Shown in pieces: positions 8,154 to 16,858 of a stretch of DNA of 64,000 bases; within the stretch, counting starts at the first letter, position 1; every line of letters begins with the position of its first letter. Position numbers and translations under genes: made by a program. Under the pieces are notes generated by a model that saw nothing but the letters and a program-made list of their open reading frames with translations, had not been told where the DNA came from and did no database searches. The DNA comes from Inquilinus sp. Marseille-Q2685 (GTDB taxonomy: Bacteria; Pseudomonadota; Alphaproteobacteria; DSM-16000; Inquilinaceae): NCBI RefSeq assembly GCF_916619195.1, contig NZ_CAKAKL010000002.1, positions 1,118,001-1,182,000 on the forward strand, written 5' to 3'.

Positions 8154-9470
8154 ATGTCCTGGAAGATGACGGCCCTGGCCGGAGCGGGCGCGCTGGCCCT
8201 GGCGCTGGCGTCCGGATCGGCGATGGCGCAGCAGAAGCTGACCATCGCCACGGTCAACAACGCCGACATGATCATCATGCAGCGCCTGTCGAAGGACTTC
8301 GAGAAGGAGAGCGGCATCGCGCTGAATTGGGTGGTGCTGGAGGAGAACGTGCTGCGCCAGCGCGTCACCACCGACATCGCCACCAATGGCGGCCAGTTCG
8401 ACGTGCTGACCATCGGCACCTACGAGGTGCCGATCTGGGGCGCGCAGGACTGGCTGCTGCCGATGGACGACGTGCCGGCCGATTACGACCTGAACGACGT
8501 GCTGAAGCCGGTGCGCGACGGGCTTTCGCATGACGGCAAGCTGTACGCCCTGCCCTTCTATGCCGAAAGCTCGATGACCTTCTACCGGAAGGACCTGTTC
8601 GACAAGGCCGGGCTGAAGATGCCGGACCAGCCGACCTACGAGCAGATCAAGGAGTTCGCGTCCAAGCTGCACGACCCGTCGCACGAGATCTACGGGATCT
8701 GCCTGCGCGGCAAGCCGGGCTGGGGCGAGAACATGGCCTTCGTCGACCCGCTGGTGAACACCTATGGCGGCCGCTGGTTCGACATGGACTGGAACCCGAC
8801 GATCGACACGCCGGAATGGAAGGAGGCCATCACCTTCTATGTCGACCTGCTGAAGAACTACGGCCCCCCGGGCGCGCCGTCGAACGGCCACAACGAGAAC
8901 CGGGCGCTGTTCGCCAGCGGCAAATGCGCGATGTGGATCGACGCCACCTCGGCCGCCGGCTACCTGTACAACCCGAAGGACTCGACGGTGGCCGACAAGG
9001 TCGCCTTCGCCCAGGCGCCGATCGCCAAGTCGCCGAAGGGCAACCATTGGCTGTGGTCCTGGGCGCTGGCCGTGCCGAAATCGACCAAGTCGCCGGACGC
9101 CGCCAAGAAGTTCATCACCTGGGCCACGTCCAAGCCCTATATCGAGAAGGTCGCGAAGAGCGACGGCTGGACCGTGGTCCCGCCCGGCACCCGCGCCTCG
9201 ACCTACGCCAACCCCGAGTACCAGAAGGCCGCGCCCTTCGCCGCCTTCGTGCTGAAGGCGATCGAGACCGCGGACCCGAACGACGCGACGGTCGAGAAGG
9301 TGCCCTACACCGGTGTGCAGTTCGTCGGCATCCCGGAGTTCCAGGCGATCGGCACCGAGGTCGGCCAGCAGATCGCCGCCGCCCTCGCCGGCTCGGTCAC
9401 CGTCGACGCCGCGCTGAAGGCCTCGCAGGAAGCCGCCGACCGGGCCGTGACCCAGGGCGGGTACAAGTAA
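8154..9470 (+). CDS. Polyol-type ABC transporter substrate-binding protein
   Basis: The 438-residue periplasmic protein captures a sugar alcohol or related carbohydrate. It starts with a signal peptide of about 24 residues ending SGSAMA|QQ and continues KLTIATVNNADMIIMQRLSK, GQFDVLTIGTYEVPIWGAQ and YALPFYAESSMTFYRKDLF, which resembles sorbitol/mannitol-binding proteins of the SmoE/MtlE group. GAGGAGG lies 6 bases before the ATG at 8154. It opens an operon with two permeases, a GMC oxidoreductase and an SDR. A 194-base gap with hairpin repeats separates it from the permeases and could let the binding protein be made in excess. Confidence 0.88.
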   Translation: MSWKMTALAGAGALALALASGSAMAQQKLTIATVNNADMIIMQRLSKDFEKESGIALNWVVLEENVLRQRVTTDIATNGGQFDVLTIGTYEVPIWGAQDWLLPMDDVPADYDLNDVLKPVRDGLSHDGKLYALPFYAESSMTFYRKDLFDKAGLKMPDQPTYEQIKEFASKLHDPSHEIYGICLRGKPGWGENMAFVDPLVNTYGGRWFDMDWNPTIDTPEWKEAITFYVDLLKNYGPPGAPSNGHNENRALFASGKCAMWIDATSAAGYLYNPKDSTVADKVAFAQAPIAKSPKGNHWLWSWALAVPKSTKSPDAAKKFITWATSKPYIEKVAKSDGWTVVPPGTRASTYANPEYQKAAPFAAFVLKAIETADPNDATVEKVPYTGVQFVGIPEFQAIGTEVGQQIAAALAGSVTVDAALKASQEAADRAVTQGGYK

Positions 9471-9493
9471 GGCGCTGATCCGGCCGCCCGCTT

Positions 9494-9622
9494 TTGAACC
9501 TCCCCCTCCCCTTGCGGGAGGGGGCGGGGGGAGGGGTCGGCCCGGTGCCAGGCTTCCTCGGCCGGTTCCAGCTTCGACAGCCCCCTCCCCCTACCCTCCC
9601 GCGGGGGGAGGGGGAGGATGGA
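9494..9622. repeat. Pair of GC-rich palindromic repeats between binding-protein and permease genes
   Basis: One unit (about 9497-9533) and a second (about 9582-9621) are made of CTCCCC and GGGGAG runs able to fold into strong hairpins. Related units are at 2819-3012 and 16649-16819. Inside the operon they may stabilise the upstream mRNA or cause partial termination. Confidence 0.7.
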
Positions 9623-9664
9623 AGGCTCCGCTCGCGCCACCCGCGCAAGGAAAGGACGCACGCC

Positions 9665-10546
9665 ATGGCCGCCATCGCCTCGACCCGGCGCAAGGCGACG
9701 CTGCTCCTCGCCCCTTCGGTCACGGTCCTGGCCCTCTGGGCCTTCGTGCCGCTGGCGGCGACCATCTACTTCTCGACCCTGCGCTACAACCTGATGAACC
9801 CGCTGCGGCGCGGCTTCGCGGGGCTGAACAACTACATCTACCTGGTCAACGACCCCGCCTTCTGGGACGCGATCCAGAACACGCTGGTCCTGGTCGGCGC
9901 CGTGCTGGCGATCACCGTGGTGCTGGGCACCCTGATCGCCCTCCTGCTGGACCAGCCCTTCCCCGGCCGCGGCATCGTCCGCGTGCTGGTGATCGCGCCC
10001 TTCTTCGTGATGCCGACGGTCAGCGCGCTGGTCTGGAAGAACATGATGCTGCACCCGGTCTCGGGCGTCCTGACCTGGGTGGCGCGCGCGGTCGGGCTCG
10101 AGCCGATCGACTGGCTGAGCCAGGCGCCGCTGGCGGCCATCATCATCATGGTCGCCTGGCAGTGGCTGCCCTTCGCCGTGCTGATCCTGCTGACCGCGCT
10201 GCAGTCGCTGGACCATGAGCAGCGCGAGGCGGCGCGGATCGACGGCGCCGGGCCGATCGCGATGTTCTTCTACATCGTGCTGCCGCATCTGATGCACGCC
10301 ATCGGCGTGGTCATCATGGTGCAGACCATCTTCCTCTTGTCGATCTTCGCCGAGATCCTGGTCACCACCAACGGCGGGCCGGGCACCGCCAGCACCAACC
10401 TGACCTATCTCGTCTACCGGAACGGCCTGCAGCAGTTCAATGTCGGCGGCGCCTCGGCCGGCGGGGTGATCGCCGTGATCCTGGCCAACATCGTCGCCTT
10501 CTTCCTGGTGCGCGCCCTGGCCCGCACCCTGCGCAAGGGAGGCTGA
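9665..10546 (+). CDS. Polyol-type ABC transporter permease (MalF class)
   Basis: The 293-residue inner-membrane protein has six predicted membrane segments and the EAA-loop region EQREAARIDGAGPIAMFFYI (about residue 185), which contacts the ATPase. It begins MAAIASTRRKATLLLAPSV; GGAAAGGA precedes the ATG at 9665. It resembles SmoF/MtlF-type permeases and would pair with the next gene, 3 bases downstream, to form the channel. No ATP-binding subunit is encoded in the operon, so a shared ATPase from elsewhere is presumably used. Confidence 0.88.
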   Translation: MAAIASTRRKATLLLAPSVTVLALWAFVPLAATIYFSTLRYNLMNPLRRGFAGLNNYIYLVNDPAFWDAIQNTLVLVGAVLAITVVLGTLIALLLDQPFPGRGIVRVLVIAPFFVMPTVSALVWKNMMLHPVSGVLTWVARAVGLEPIDWLSQAPLAAIIIMVAWQWLPFAVLILLTALQSLDHEQREAARIDGAGPIAMFFYIVLPHLMHAIGVVIMVQTIFLLSIFAEILVTTNGGPGTASTNLTYLVYRNGLQQFNVGGASAGGVIAVILANIVAFFLVRALARTLRKGG

Positions 10547-10549
10547 ACC

Positions 10550-11377
10550 ATGGCCGTGCAACGCAGCCGCAGCCAGGCGATCGGCGTCACCCTCCTGGGC
10601 TGGGCGGTCGGGCTGATCCTGTTCTTCCCGATCGGCTGGATGGTGCTGACCAGCTTCAAGACCGAGATCGAGGCCTTCGCCACCCCGCCGTCGTTGTTCT
10701 TCACCCCGACGCTGGAGAACTACGTCGCGGTCAACTCGCGCATCAACTACGTCAGCTATGCCCTGAACTCGGTCTACATCGCCTTCGGCTCCACCCTGCT
10801 GTGCCTGATCATCGGCGGCATGGCGGCCTATTCCATGGCCTTCTTCCCGACCAGGCGCACCGAAGGCACGCTGCTGTGGATGCTGTCGACCAAGATGATG
10901 CCCGCGGTCGGCGTGCTGGTGCCGATGTATATGGGCTTCCGCGATGTCGGCCTGCTGAACACGGTCACCGGCATGGTCCTGCTGATGACCCTGGTCAACC
11001 TGCCGATCGTGGTGTGGATGCTGTACACCTATTTCCGCGACTATCCGCGCGAGATCCTGGAGGCGGCGCGGGTGGACGGCGCCGGATCCTGGCAGGAGAT
11101 GCTGTACATCCTGCTGCCCACCACCCTGCCCGGCATCGTCTCGACCTCGCTGCTGACCATCATCCTGAGCTGGAACGAGGCGTTCTGGAGCATCAACCTG
11201 ACCGGGCCGGATTCCGGGCCGCTGACCGCCTTCATCGCCTCCTTCTCCAGCCCCGAGGGGCTGTTCTGGGCCAAGCTCTCCGCCGCCTCGACGCTCGCCA
11301 TCGCGCCGATCCTGGTGCTGGGCTGGCTGTCGCAGCGCCAGCTGGTGCGCGGCCTGACCTTCGGGGCGGTGAAGTGA
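10550..11377 (+). CDS. Polyol-type ABC transporter permease (MalG class)
   Basis: The 275-residue membrane protein carries the second EAA loop, REILEAARVDGAGSWQEMLY (near residue 168), and about six hydrophobic segments starting with IGVTLLGWAVGLILFFPIGWM. It is the heterodimer partner of the permease just upstream. The last codons overlap the next gene: the GTG start of the GMC oxidoreductase shares GTGA with the TGA stop, so translation is coupled and the oxidoreductase probably acts on the imported compound. Confidence 0.88.
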   Translation: MAVQRSRSQAIGVTLLGWAVGLILFFPIGWMVLTSFKTEIEAFATPPSLFFTPTLENYVAVNSRINYVSYALNSVYIAFGSTLLCLIIGGMAAYSMAFFPTRRTEGTLLWMLSTKMMPAVGVLVPMYMGFRDVGLLNTVTGMVLLMTLVNLPIVVWMLYTYFRDYPREILEAARVDGAGSWQEMLYILLPTTLPGIVSTSLLTIILSWNEAFWSINLTGPDSGPLTAFIASFSSPEGLFWAKLSAASTLAIAPILVLGWLSQRQLVRGLTFGAVK

Positions 11378-12981
11378 GTTCAGGCTACGACTTCATCATC
11401 GTCGGCGGCGGCAGCGCCGGCTGCGTCGTCGCCAGCCGGCTGGTGACCGAGCGGCGGGCCCGGGTGCTGCTGCTGGAGGCCGGGGGGCGGCGCGGCAGCC
11501 GCCTGCTGGACATGCCCGCCGGCTACATGAAGTTCCTGAACCAGGACACCTACCTGACCCTGAACGAGACGGTGCCGCAGGAGCAGCTGGGCGGCCGCGC
11601 TCCGATCATCCCGACCGGCAAGCTGCTGGGCGGCGGCAGCGCGGTCAACGCCATGGTCTATATGCGCGGCCGGCCGCAGGACTATGACGGCTGGGACGCC
11701 GATCTGGGCGGCGGTTCCGGCTGGGGCTGGGCCGACCTCTTGCCCTATTTCGTCAAGCAGGAGGGCAACGACCATCTCGGCGCCCCGTTCCACGGCACCG
11801 GGGGGCCGCTGAAGGTCTCGCATCTCGGCCAGCACTGCGCGATGAGCCGCGCCTTCGTCCAGACGCTGCAGGGGATGGGCGTGCCCTACCGCCCGGACTT
11901 CAACGCCGGCGAGCAGGCCGGCGTCGGCTTCATGCAGCACACCATCGACGCGGCGACGCGCACCCGCTGCAGCGCCGTCGCCGCCTTCTTGGCGCCGGTG
12001 CTGCGCGACCCGAAGCTGACGGTCGAGACCGGCGCCGCCGTCACCCGTATCCTGGTCGAGGGCGGCCGCACCACCGGCGTCGACTACGTCAAGGACGGGC
12101 AGAGCCGCCGCGCCACCGGCGCCGAGGTGATCCTGGCCGCCGGCGCCTATGCCTCGCCGAAGCTCTTGATGCTCAGCGGCATCGGCCCGGCGGCGGCGCT
12201 GGGTAAGCACGGCATCCATGTGAAGGCCGACCTGCCCGGCGTCGGCGCCAACCTGCAGGACCACCACGAGGTGCCGGTGGTGGCCGCCACCAACGGCGCC
12301 TACGGCTATTTCGGCCGCGACCGCGGCCTACCGATGGTCCTGGCCGGGCTGCAGTACCTGCTGTTCAAGTCCGGGCCGGTGACCACCACCGGCGTCGAGG
12401 CCTGCGCTTTCATCGACCCGGACGGCGAGGACCAGAGCGACCCGAAGCTGCAGCTGTACTGCGTGCCGACCGTCTATCTCGACCGCGACGTCACCGGCGT
12501 GGCGCCGACCGACGGGGTGACGCTGAATGCCTGCCTGATGCGGCCGAAGGCGCGCGGATCGGTGACCCTGCGCTCCGCCGACCCGACCGACCCGCCGCTG
12601 ATCGACTGCGCCTTCTTCGGCGACCCGGAGGATCTGCGCCTGTCGGTGGCCGGGCTGCGCTACGCCCGCCGGGTGCTGGCGGCCGACCCGGTGCGGCGGA
12701 TGGTGACCGGCGAGATCTTCCCCGGCGACGCCTTCACCAGCGACGACGACCTGGCGGCGCATTGCCGGCGGACGGTCAAGACCAACTACCACCCGGTCGG
12801 CACCTGCCGCATGGGGCGGGAGGACGACCCGATGGCGGTGGTCGACCGGACGCTCAACGTGCGGGGGGTGGAGCGGCTGCGCGTCGTCGACGCCTCGATC
12901 CTGCCGCGGGTGACCAGCGGCAACACCAACGCCCCGGTGCTGGCGGTGGCCGACCGGGCCGTCGATCTCATTCCGAACTAG
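11374..12981 (+). CDS. GMC-family FAD-dependent oxidoreductase (choline-dehydrogenase-like)
   Basis: The 535-residue enzyme oxidises an alcohol using FAD. The dinucleotide motif FIIVGGGSAGCVVASRL is at residues 7-23, the GMC signature region GKLLGGGSAVNAMVYMRG near residue 85, and the C-terminal active-site parts HPVGTCRMG and TSGNTNAPVLAVADRA near residues 475 and 515. It starts with GTG overlapping the permease stop (GTGA), and length matches the family. No signal peptide, so it acts inside the cell. With the SDR that follows it probably oxidises the imported polyol or its product; the substrate cannot be read from sequence. Confidence 0.9.
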   Translation: MSSGYDFIIVGGGSAGCVVASRLVTERRARVLLLEAGGRRGSRLLDMPAGYMKFLNQDTYLTLNETVPQEQLGGRAPIIPTGKLLGGGSAVNAMVYMRGRPQDYDGWDADLGGGSGWGWADLLPYFVKQEGNDHLGAPFHGTGGPLKVSHLGQHCAMSRAFVQTLQGMGVPYRPDFNAGEQAGVGFMQHTIDAATRTRCSAVAAFLAPVLRDPKLTVETGAAVTRILVEGGRTTGVDYVKDGQSRRATGAEVILAAGAYASPKLLMLSGIGPAAALGKHGIHVKADLPGVGANLQDHHEVPVVAATNGAYGYFGRDRGLPMVLAGLQYLLFKSGPVTTTGVEACAFIDPDGEDQSDPKLQLYCVPTVYLDRDVTGVAPTDGVTLNACLMRPKARGSVTLRSADPTDPPLIDCAFFGDPEDLRLSVAGLRYARRVLAADPVRRMVTGEIFPGDAFTSDDDLAAHCRRTVKTNYHPVGTCRMGREDDPMAVVDRTLNVRGVERLRVVDASILPRVTSGNTNAPVLAVADRAVDLIPN

Positions 12982-13006
12982 TTCCTGTCCGTTGATGGAG
13001 ACGACC

Positions 13007-13762
13007 ATGTACCGCGAGAAATTTGACCTTTCCGGCCGTGTGGCGGTGGTGACCGGCGGCGGCCGCGGCATCGGCCGGGCGACTTGCGAGGCGCTGACCG
13101 AGGCCGGCGCCAAGGTGGTGGTGGCCGAGATCCTGGCCGATATCGGCGCCGAGACGGCCAAGGCGGTGGGCGGGGAGTTCATCCATCTGGACGTCACCGA
13201 CCCCGACGCCGTGACCAAGGCGGCCGACGGCGTCCAGGCCAGGCACGGCCGGGTCGATATTCTCGTGAACAACGCAGGCATGGCCCGCAACAGCGACGCG
13301 CTGGAGACCAGCGACGAGGAATGGCGCAAGGTCATGGACCTGAACGTCAACGCCGTCTTCTGGTGCGCCCGCGCCTTCGGCAGGCACATGGTGGCGGCCA
13401 AGCGCGGCAGCGTGATCAACATCGGCTCGATGTCCGGCATCATCGTCAACAAGCCGCAGGGCCAGGCGCATTACAACGCCAGCAAGGCCGCGGTGCATCT
13501 GCTGACCAAGTCGCTGGCCTGCGAATGGGCGCCGCACGGGGTGCGGGTCAACGCCATCGCCCCGGGCTACATCGCCACCGACATGACCCTGGCCGGCCGC
13601 ACCAAGAAGGAGTGGTACGACCAGTGGATCGAGATGACGCCGATGGCCCGCTGCGGCGAGCCCTGGGAGATCGCCGCCACTGCCCTTTTCCTGGCGGCCG
13701 ACGCCTCCGGCTTCTTCACCGGCGCCATTCTCGGGCCGGATGGCGGATACACGGCCTGGTGA
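13007..13762 (+). CDS. Short-chain dehydrogenase/reductase (polyol dehydrogenase-like)
   Basis: The 251-residue enzyme has the classical SDR layout: cofactor motif TGGGRGIG (residues 16-23), structural NNAG in ILVNNAGMARN, catalytic Ser in INIGSMSG, and YNASK with catalytic Tyr and Lys near residues 157-161. The ATG at 13007 is preferred because GGAG lies 6 bases upstream; TTG at 12992 and ATG at 12995 are in frame but poorly placed. It is the last gene of the polyol operon, 25 bases after the GMC gene, and probably converts an imported polyol to a ketose with NAD(P). Confidence 0.88.
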   Translation: MYREKFDLSGRVAVVTGGGRGIGRATCEALTEAGAKVVVAEILADIGAETAKAVGGEFIHLDVTDPDAVTKAADGVQARHGRVDILVNNAGMARNSDALETSDEEWRKVMDLNVNAVFWCARAFGRHMVAAKRGSVINIGSMSGIIVNKPQGQAHYNASKAAVHLLTKSLACEWAPHGVRVNAIAPGYIATDMTLAGRTKKEWYDQWIEMTPMARCGEPWEIAATALFLAADASGFFTGAILGPDGGYTAW

Positions 13763-13787
13763 GGCCAGTCCCGCCTCGGACAAAGGT

Positions 13788-13870
13788 CGTCATGGCGAGG
13801 CGCGCAGCGCCGTGGCCATCCAGGGAGCCGTGCCGCCTGGATGGCCACGCCCTTCGGGCTCGCCATGACG
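13788..13870. repeat. Paired palindromic element (GTCAT...ATCCAGG / CCTGGAT...ATGAC)
   Basis: Two arms face each other: CGTCATGGCGAG...GTGGCCATCCAGG, an 11-base spacer, then CCTGGATGGCCAC...CTCGCCATGACG. It has a near-copy at 19690-19779 and a single arm at 2748-2783. It lies just after the polyol operon and could act as a transcription end. Confidence 0.85.
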
Positions 13871-13942
13871 GTTTGGATTGAGAAGACCCGTCCACGCGTG
13901 ATTCGATTCGCGTATGTTCTCTTTATGTTCTAATCTGCGGGC

Positions 13943-14866
13943 ATGGTCGACGCCATGCCCGCCACCACCCGCCTGATCCGGATCGACGCTGCCCTGGCCA
14001 CCGCCTTCGGGCCGGCGCCGCGCTTTCTGTATCCGGATCCGGTCGAGATGCTGGTGCTGGCGCTGCTCTCCGCGCGCACCCGGGACGAGATAGCGATGGC
14101 CGCCCACCGGGTGCTGCGGGTGCGCTTCCCGCGCTGGCAGGACCTGCTGGAGGCCGATCCGGCGGTGATCGAGCGGCTGGTCGGCCGCACCACCTGGCCC
14201 GACCGCAAGGCACAGACCCTGCAGCAGGCGCTGCGGGCGCTGCAGGCCTCCCGCGGCCGGCTGGAGCTGGACTTCCTGGCCGGGCTCGGCGCCGAGGATG
14301 CCGTCGCCTGGCTGCGGACGCTGCCCGGCGTCGGGCCGAAGACCGCCGCGGCGGTGCTGCTGTTCAGCCGGCTGCGGCTGCGCGCCCTGCCGGTCTCGAC
14401 CGGCCATCACCGTATCGCCAAGCGGCTCGGCCTGATCTCGCGCCGCGCCGGCGCCGAGGCCGCGCACGGCCCGTTGCTGGCGATGCTGCCGCCGGACTGG
14501 GACAACGACCGGATCGAGCGCCACCACTGGCTGGTCAAGCGCCTGGGCCACGACCATTGCACCGACCGGCGGCCGCGCTGCGGCAGCTGCCCGGTGCGGG
14601 AGCTGTGCCCGAGCCGCGGCCGCATCCGCCCGGCACCGGAGCACCGCATTCGCCAGCTTGCCCTCCCCTTCCCCGCCATGGGCAACCGGCCGCATCCGGG
14701 CTTGGCACCCGCCGGCCCAACGGAATCTTCATCCGCCCTCCGGCACAAGCGAACGAAACCTTCTTTTTCGATCGAAACCTCCGGCGCGGATGTCCGACCC
14801 GGCGCCGATCTGATAACTTTCCCAAAAACGGAACAGCTGGAGGCGCGCCCGTCTGCGAGGACGTGA
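13943..14866 (+). CDS. Endonuclease III-like HhH-GPD protein with Fe-S cluster, altered active site
   Basis: The 307-residue protein belongs to the helix-hairpin-helix DNA glycosylase family. The HhH motif LPGVGPKTAAAVLL includes the usual catalytic Lys (Lys133), and four cysteines (206, 213, 216, 222) have the C-X6-C-X2-C-X5-C spacing of the endonuclease III [4Fe-4S] cluster. The catalytic Asp normally in VDTH is replaced: the text reads PVSTGHHR, with Ser152. The last 80 or so residues run past the Fe-S loop with no family match. A second Met is at residue 5. It may bind rather than cut damaged bases, or be a divergent subfamily. Confidence 0.82.
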   Translation: MVDAMPATTRLIRIDAALATAFGPAPRFLYPDPVEMLVLALLSARTRDEIAMAAHRVLRVRFPRWQDLLEADPAVIERLVGRTTWPDRKAQTLQQALRALQASRGRLELDFLAGLGAEDAVAWLRTLPGVGPKTAAAVLLFSRLRLRALPVSTGHHRIAKRLGLISRRAGAEAAHGPLLAMLPPDWDNDRIERHHWLVKRLGHDHCTDRRPRCGSCPVRELCPSRGRIRPAPEHRIRQLALPFPAMGNRPHPGLAPAGPTESSSALRHKRTKPSFSIETSGADVRPGADLITFPKTEQLEARPSART

Positions 14867-14893
14867 ACCCGATGTCCATTCCGGAGGGTTCAA

Positions 14894-16585
14894 ATGCCGC
14901 TCATCACCAATGTCGCCTATTCGCCCGACCCGACCGATGGCCAGGCGCTGGGCCTGGACGTCGCCGTGGATGGCGCCACCCGGCTCGTGGTCAGCTGGGG
15001 CGACGGCTCGCCGCTGCAGGTCTATCAGGTCGAGCCGGGCAGCAACTCGATCCATCTGTCGCATGCCTATGCCGGCCCCGCGGCCGGCACCATCGCGATC
15101 CGCGCCGCCGCCCCGGGGGTGCCGGACGAACGCACCACGCTGAACGTCTTCGTCGGGGCGGATGAAGCCTACACCCGCGTCTCCGGCGATCCGGAGGAGC
15201 CGGAGATCACCCGCAAAGGTCCCCTGATCTCCGCCGACGGCCAATGGGTGGCCTGGGCCGACGCCTACAACGAGATCTACAGCGGCTACGGCGTCACGCT
15301 GAAGAATCTGGTCGACGGCACCACCGTCAGCCTCGGCAGCACCCATGGCGATGCCTATCAGTTCGACGGCGGCCCGGTGATGCTGGCGAACGGCAAGGCC
15401 GCCTGGTTCGCCGAGCGCTATTCCGGCATCGAGGGATACGAATTTCATCCCGTCGTCCTTTACCGGACGGAAGCGGGCGACTGGACCACGCTCCGGGACG
15501 CATACGATGTCACGGTCACCGACGACGCCAAATATGCCGTCTACCGGCAGGACTCGACTCTCGCCTCGGACAACGGCTGGTATCTGCGCGACCTCGACAC
15601 CGGCACCAACACCTATCTCGGGTCAAGCAGCCCCGAATATGACGGCCCGCGCTACCATGTGCATGTCGTCGACGGCCAGCTGACGGTCGACGACGACACC
15701 ACCGGGCAGCGGTCGGTCAGCGGGCCGCTGGCCACCGACACCACGGCCGACGGCAGCGTCACCGTGGTCGCCACCGACGATGCGCTGACGCCCGGCGATA
15801 CCAACAACGGGTCCGACGTCTATCTGCAGGAGAACGGCGCCCCGACCCATGACGGCACCGCCGGGCCGGACGCCCTGCTGCTGGGCGCGGCGAACGACAT
15901 CGCCGATGGCGGCGCCGGCAAGGACTACCTGGCTGGCGGCCTGGGCGACGACAGCCTGAGCGGCGGCGCTGGTGACGACCTGCTGGAAGGCGGCGCCGGG
16001 GCGGACAGCCTGGACGGCGGCGAGGGCATCGACGCCGCGGGCTATGCCACCAGCCTCGCCGGAGTGCAGGCCAGCCTGGACCGGCCGGCCGGCAACACCG
16101 GCGATGCGGCCGGCGACAGCTATGCCGGCGTCGAGAACCTGCTGGGCAGCGCCTTCGCCGACCGGCTCGAGGGCGATGCCGCGGCGAATGCCCTACGCGG
16201 CGGGGCGGGCGACGACCGTCTCGGCGGGCTGGGCGGCGACGACCGGCTGGTCGGCGGCGACGGCGCCGACGTGATCGCCGGCGGCAGCGGCAGCGACCGG
16301 ATCTATGGCGGCGCCGGGGACGACCGCATCGCCGGCGGCGCCGGGCCGGATACGATCGTGGTCCAGCCCGGGTTCGGCCGCGACGTGGTCACCGATTTCG
16401 ATGGCGCGGGCGGCGACGTGATCCTGTTCGATCGCGACGTCTTCGCCGGCTTCGCCGAGGTCGTGGCGCACGCCGCCGATTATGGCGCCGACGGCACCGT
16501 GATCACGCTCGACGCCGGGAACAAGCTGATCCTCCTCGGTGTCGATCGTGCAGCATTGCAGGCGAACGACTTCGCGTTCGTGTGA
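14894..16585 (+). CDS. RTX calcium-binding secreted protein with PKD-like and beta-propeller-like N-terminus
   Basis: The 563-residue protein is probably exported by a type I secretion system. Residues about 330-500 carry hemolysin-type nonapeptides of the form GGxGxDxLx, for example GGAGDDLLEGGAGADSLDGG and GGAGDDRIAGGAGPDTI. The C-terminus (DVILFDRDVFAGF... to NDFAFV) resembles uncleaved type I secretion signals. The first 90 residues look PKD-like (LVVSWGDGSPLQVYQV) and the next 230 look like propeller blades (ISADGQWVAWADAYNE). There is no N-terminal signal. GGAGGG precedes the ATG. No secretion genes are adjacent. The role, adhesin or enzyme, is unknown. Confidence 0.85.
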   Translation: MPLITNVAYSPDPTDGQALGLDVAVDGATRLVVSWGDGSPLQVYQVEPGSNSIHLSHAYAGPAAGTIAIRAAAPGVPDERTTLNVFVGADEAYTRVSGDPEEPEITRKGPLISADGQWVAWADAYNEIYSGYGVTLKNLVDGTTVSLGSTHGDAYQFDGGPVMLANGKAAWFAERYSGIEGYEFHPVVLYRTEAGDWTTLRDAYDVTVTDDAKYAVYRQDSTLASDNGWYLRDLDTGTNTYLGSSSPEYDGPRYHVHVVDGQLTVDDDTTGQRSVSGPLATDTTADGSVTVVATDDALTPGDTNNGSDVYLQENGAPTHDGTAGPDALLLGAANDIADGGAGKDYLAGGLGDDSLSGGAGDDLLEGGAGADSLDGGEGIDAAGYATSLAGVQASLDRPAGNTGDAAGDSYAGVENLLGSAFADRLEGDAAANALRGGAGDDRLGGLGGDDRLVGGDGADVIAGGSGSDRIYGGAGDDRIAGGAGPDTIVVQPGFGRDVVTDFDGAGGDVILFDRDVFAGFAEVVAHAADYGADGTVITLDAGNKLILLGVDRAALQANDFAFV

Positions 16586-16648
16586 GAATGACGAGCGGTT
16601 TGCATTGCCTCTCCCGCTTGCGGGATATCGCCGGCGTTGGCTTGTCAT

Positions 16649-16819
16649 CCTCCCCCTCCCCTTGCGGGAGGGAGGCAGGGGGAGGGGTTTGGCGCCGCCG
16701 GAACTGATGTCGACTGGTCGCCGCAACCCAGCAGCGATCCTGGATAAGCTCGCACCGGCTCTCTTCGATCGACACCCCCTCCCCCTACCCCCTCCCGCGA
16801 GGGGAGGGGGAGAGTGGAA
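16649..16819. repeat. Pair of GC-rich palindromic repeats
   Basis: Units at about 16649-16688 and 16777-16819 belong to the same family as 2819-3012 and 9494-9622; 16791-16819 equals 2831-2859. They fill the 273-base gap between the convergent RTX and citrate-synthase-like genes, where they could serve as a two-way transcription end. Confidence 0.75.
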
Positions 16820-16858
16820 AGTATGCGTCGCAGCAGACGATGGAGCTCGGATCCCGCC

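Noticed and set aside
14700-14866. C-terminal tail of the endonuclease III-like gene as a separate gene
   Set aside because: It is in the same frame, without a start or ribosome site of its own.
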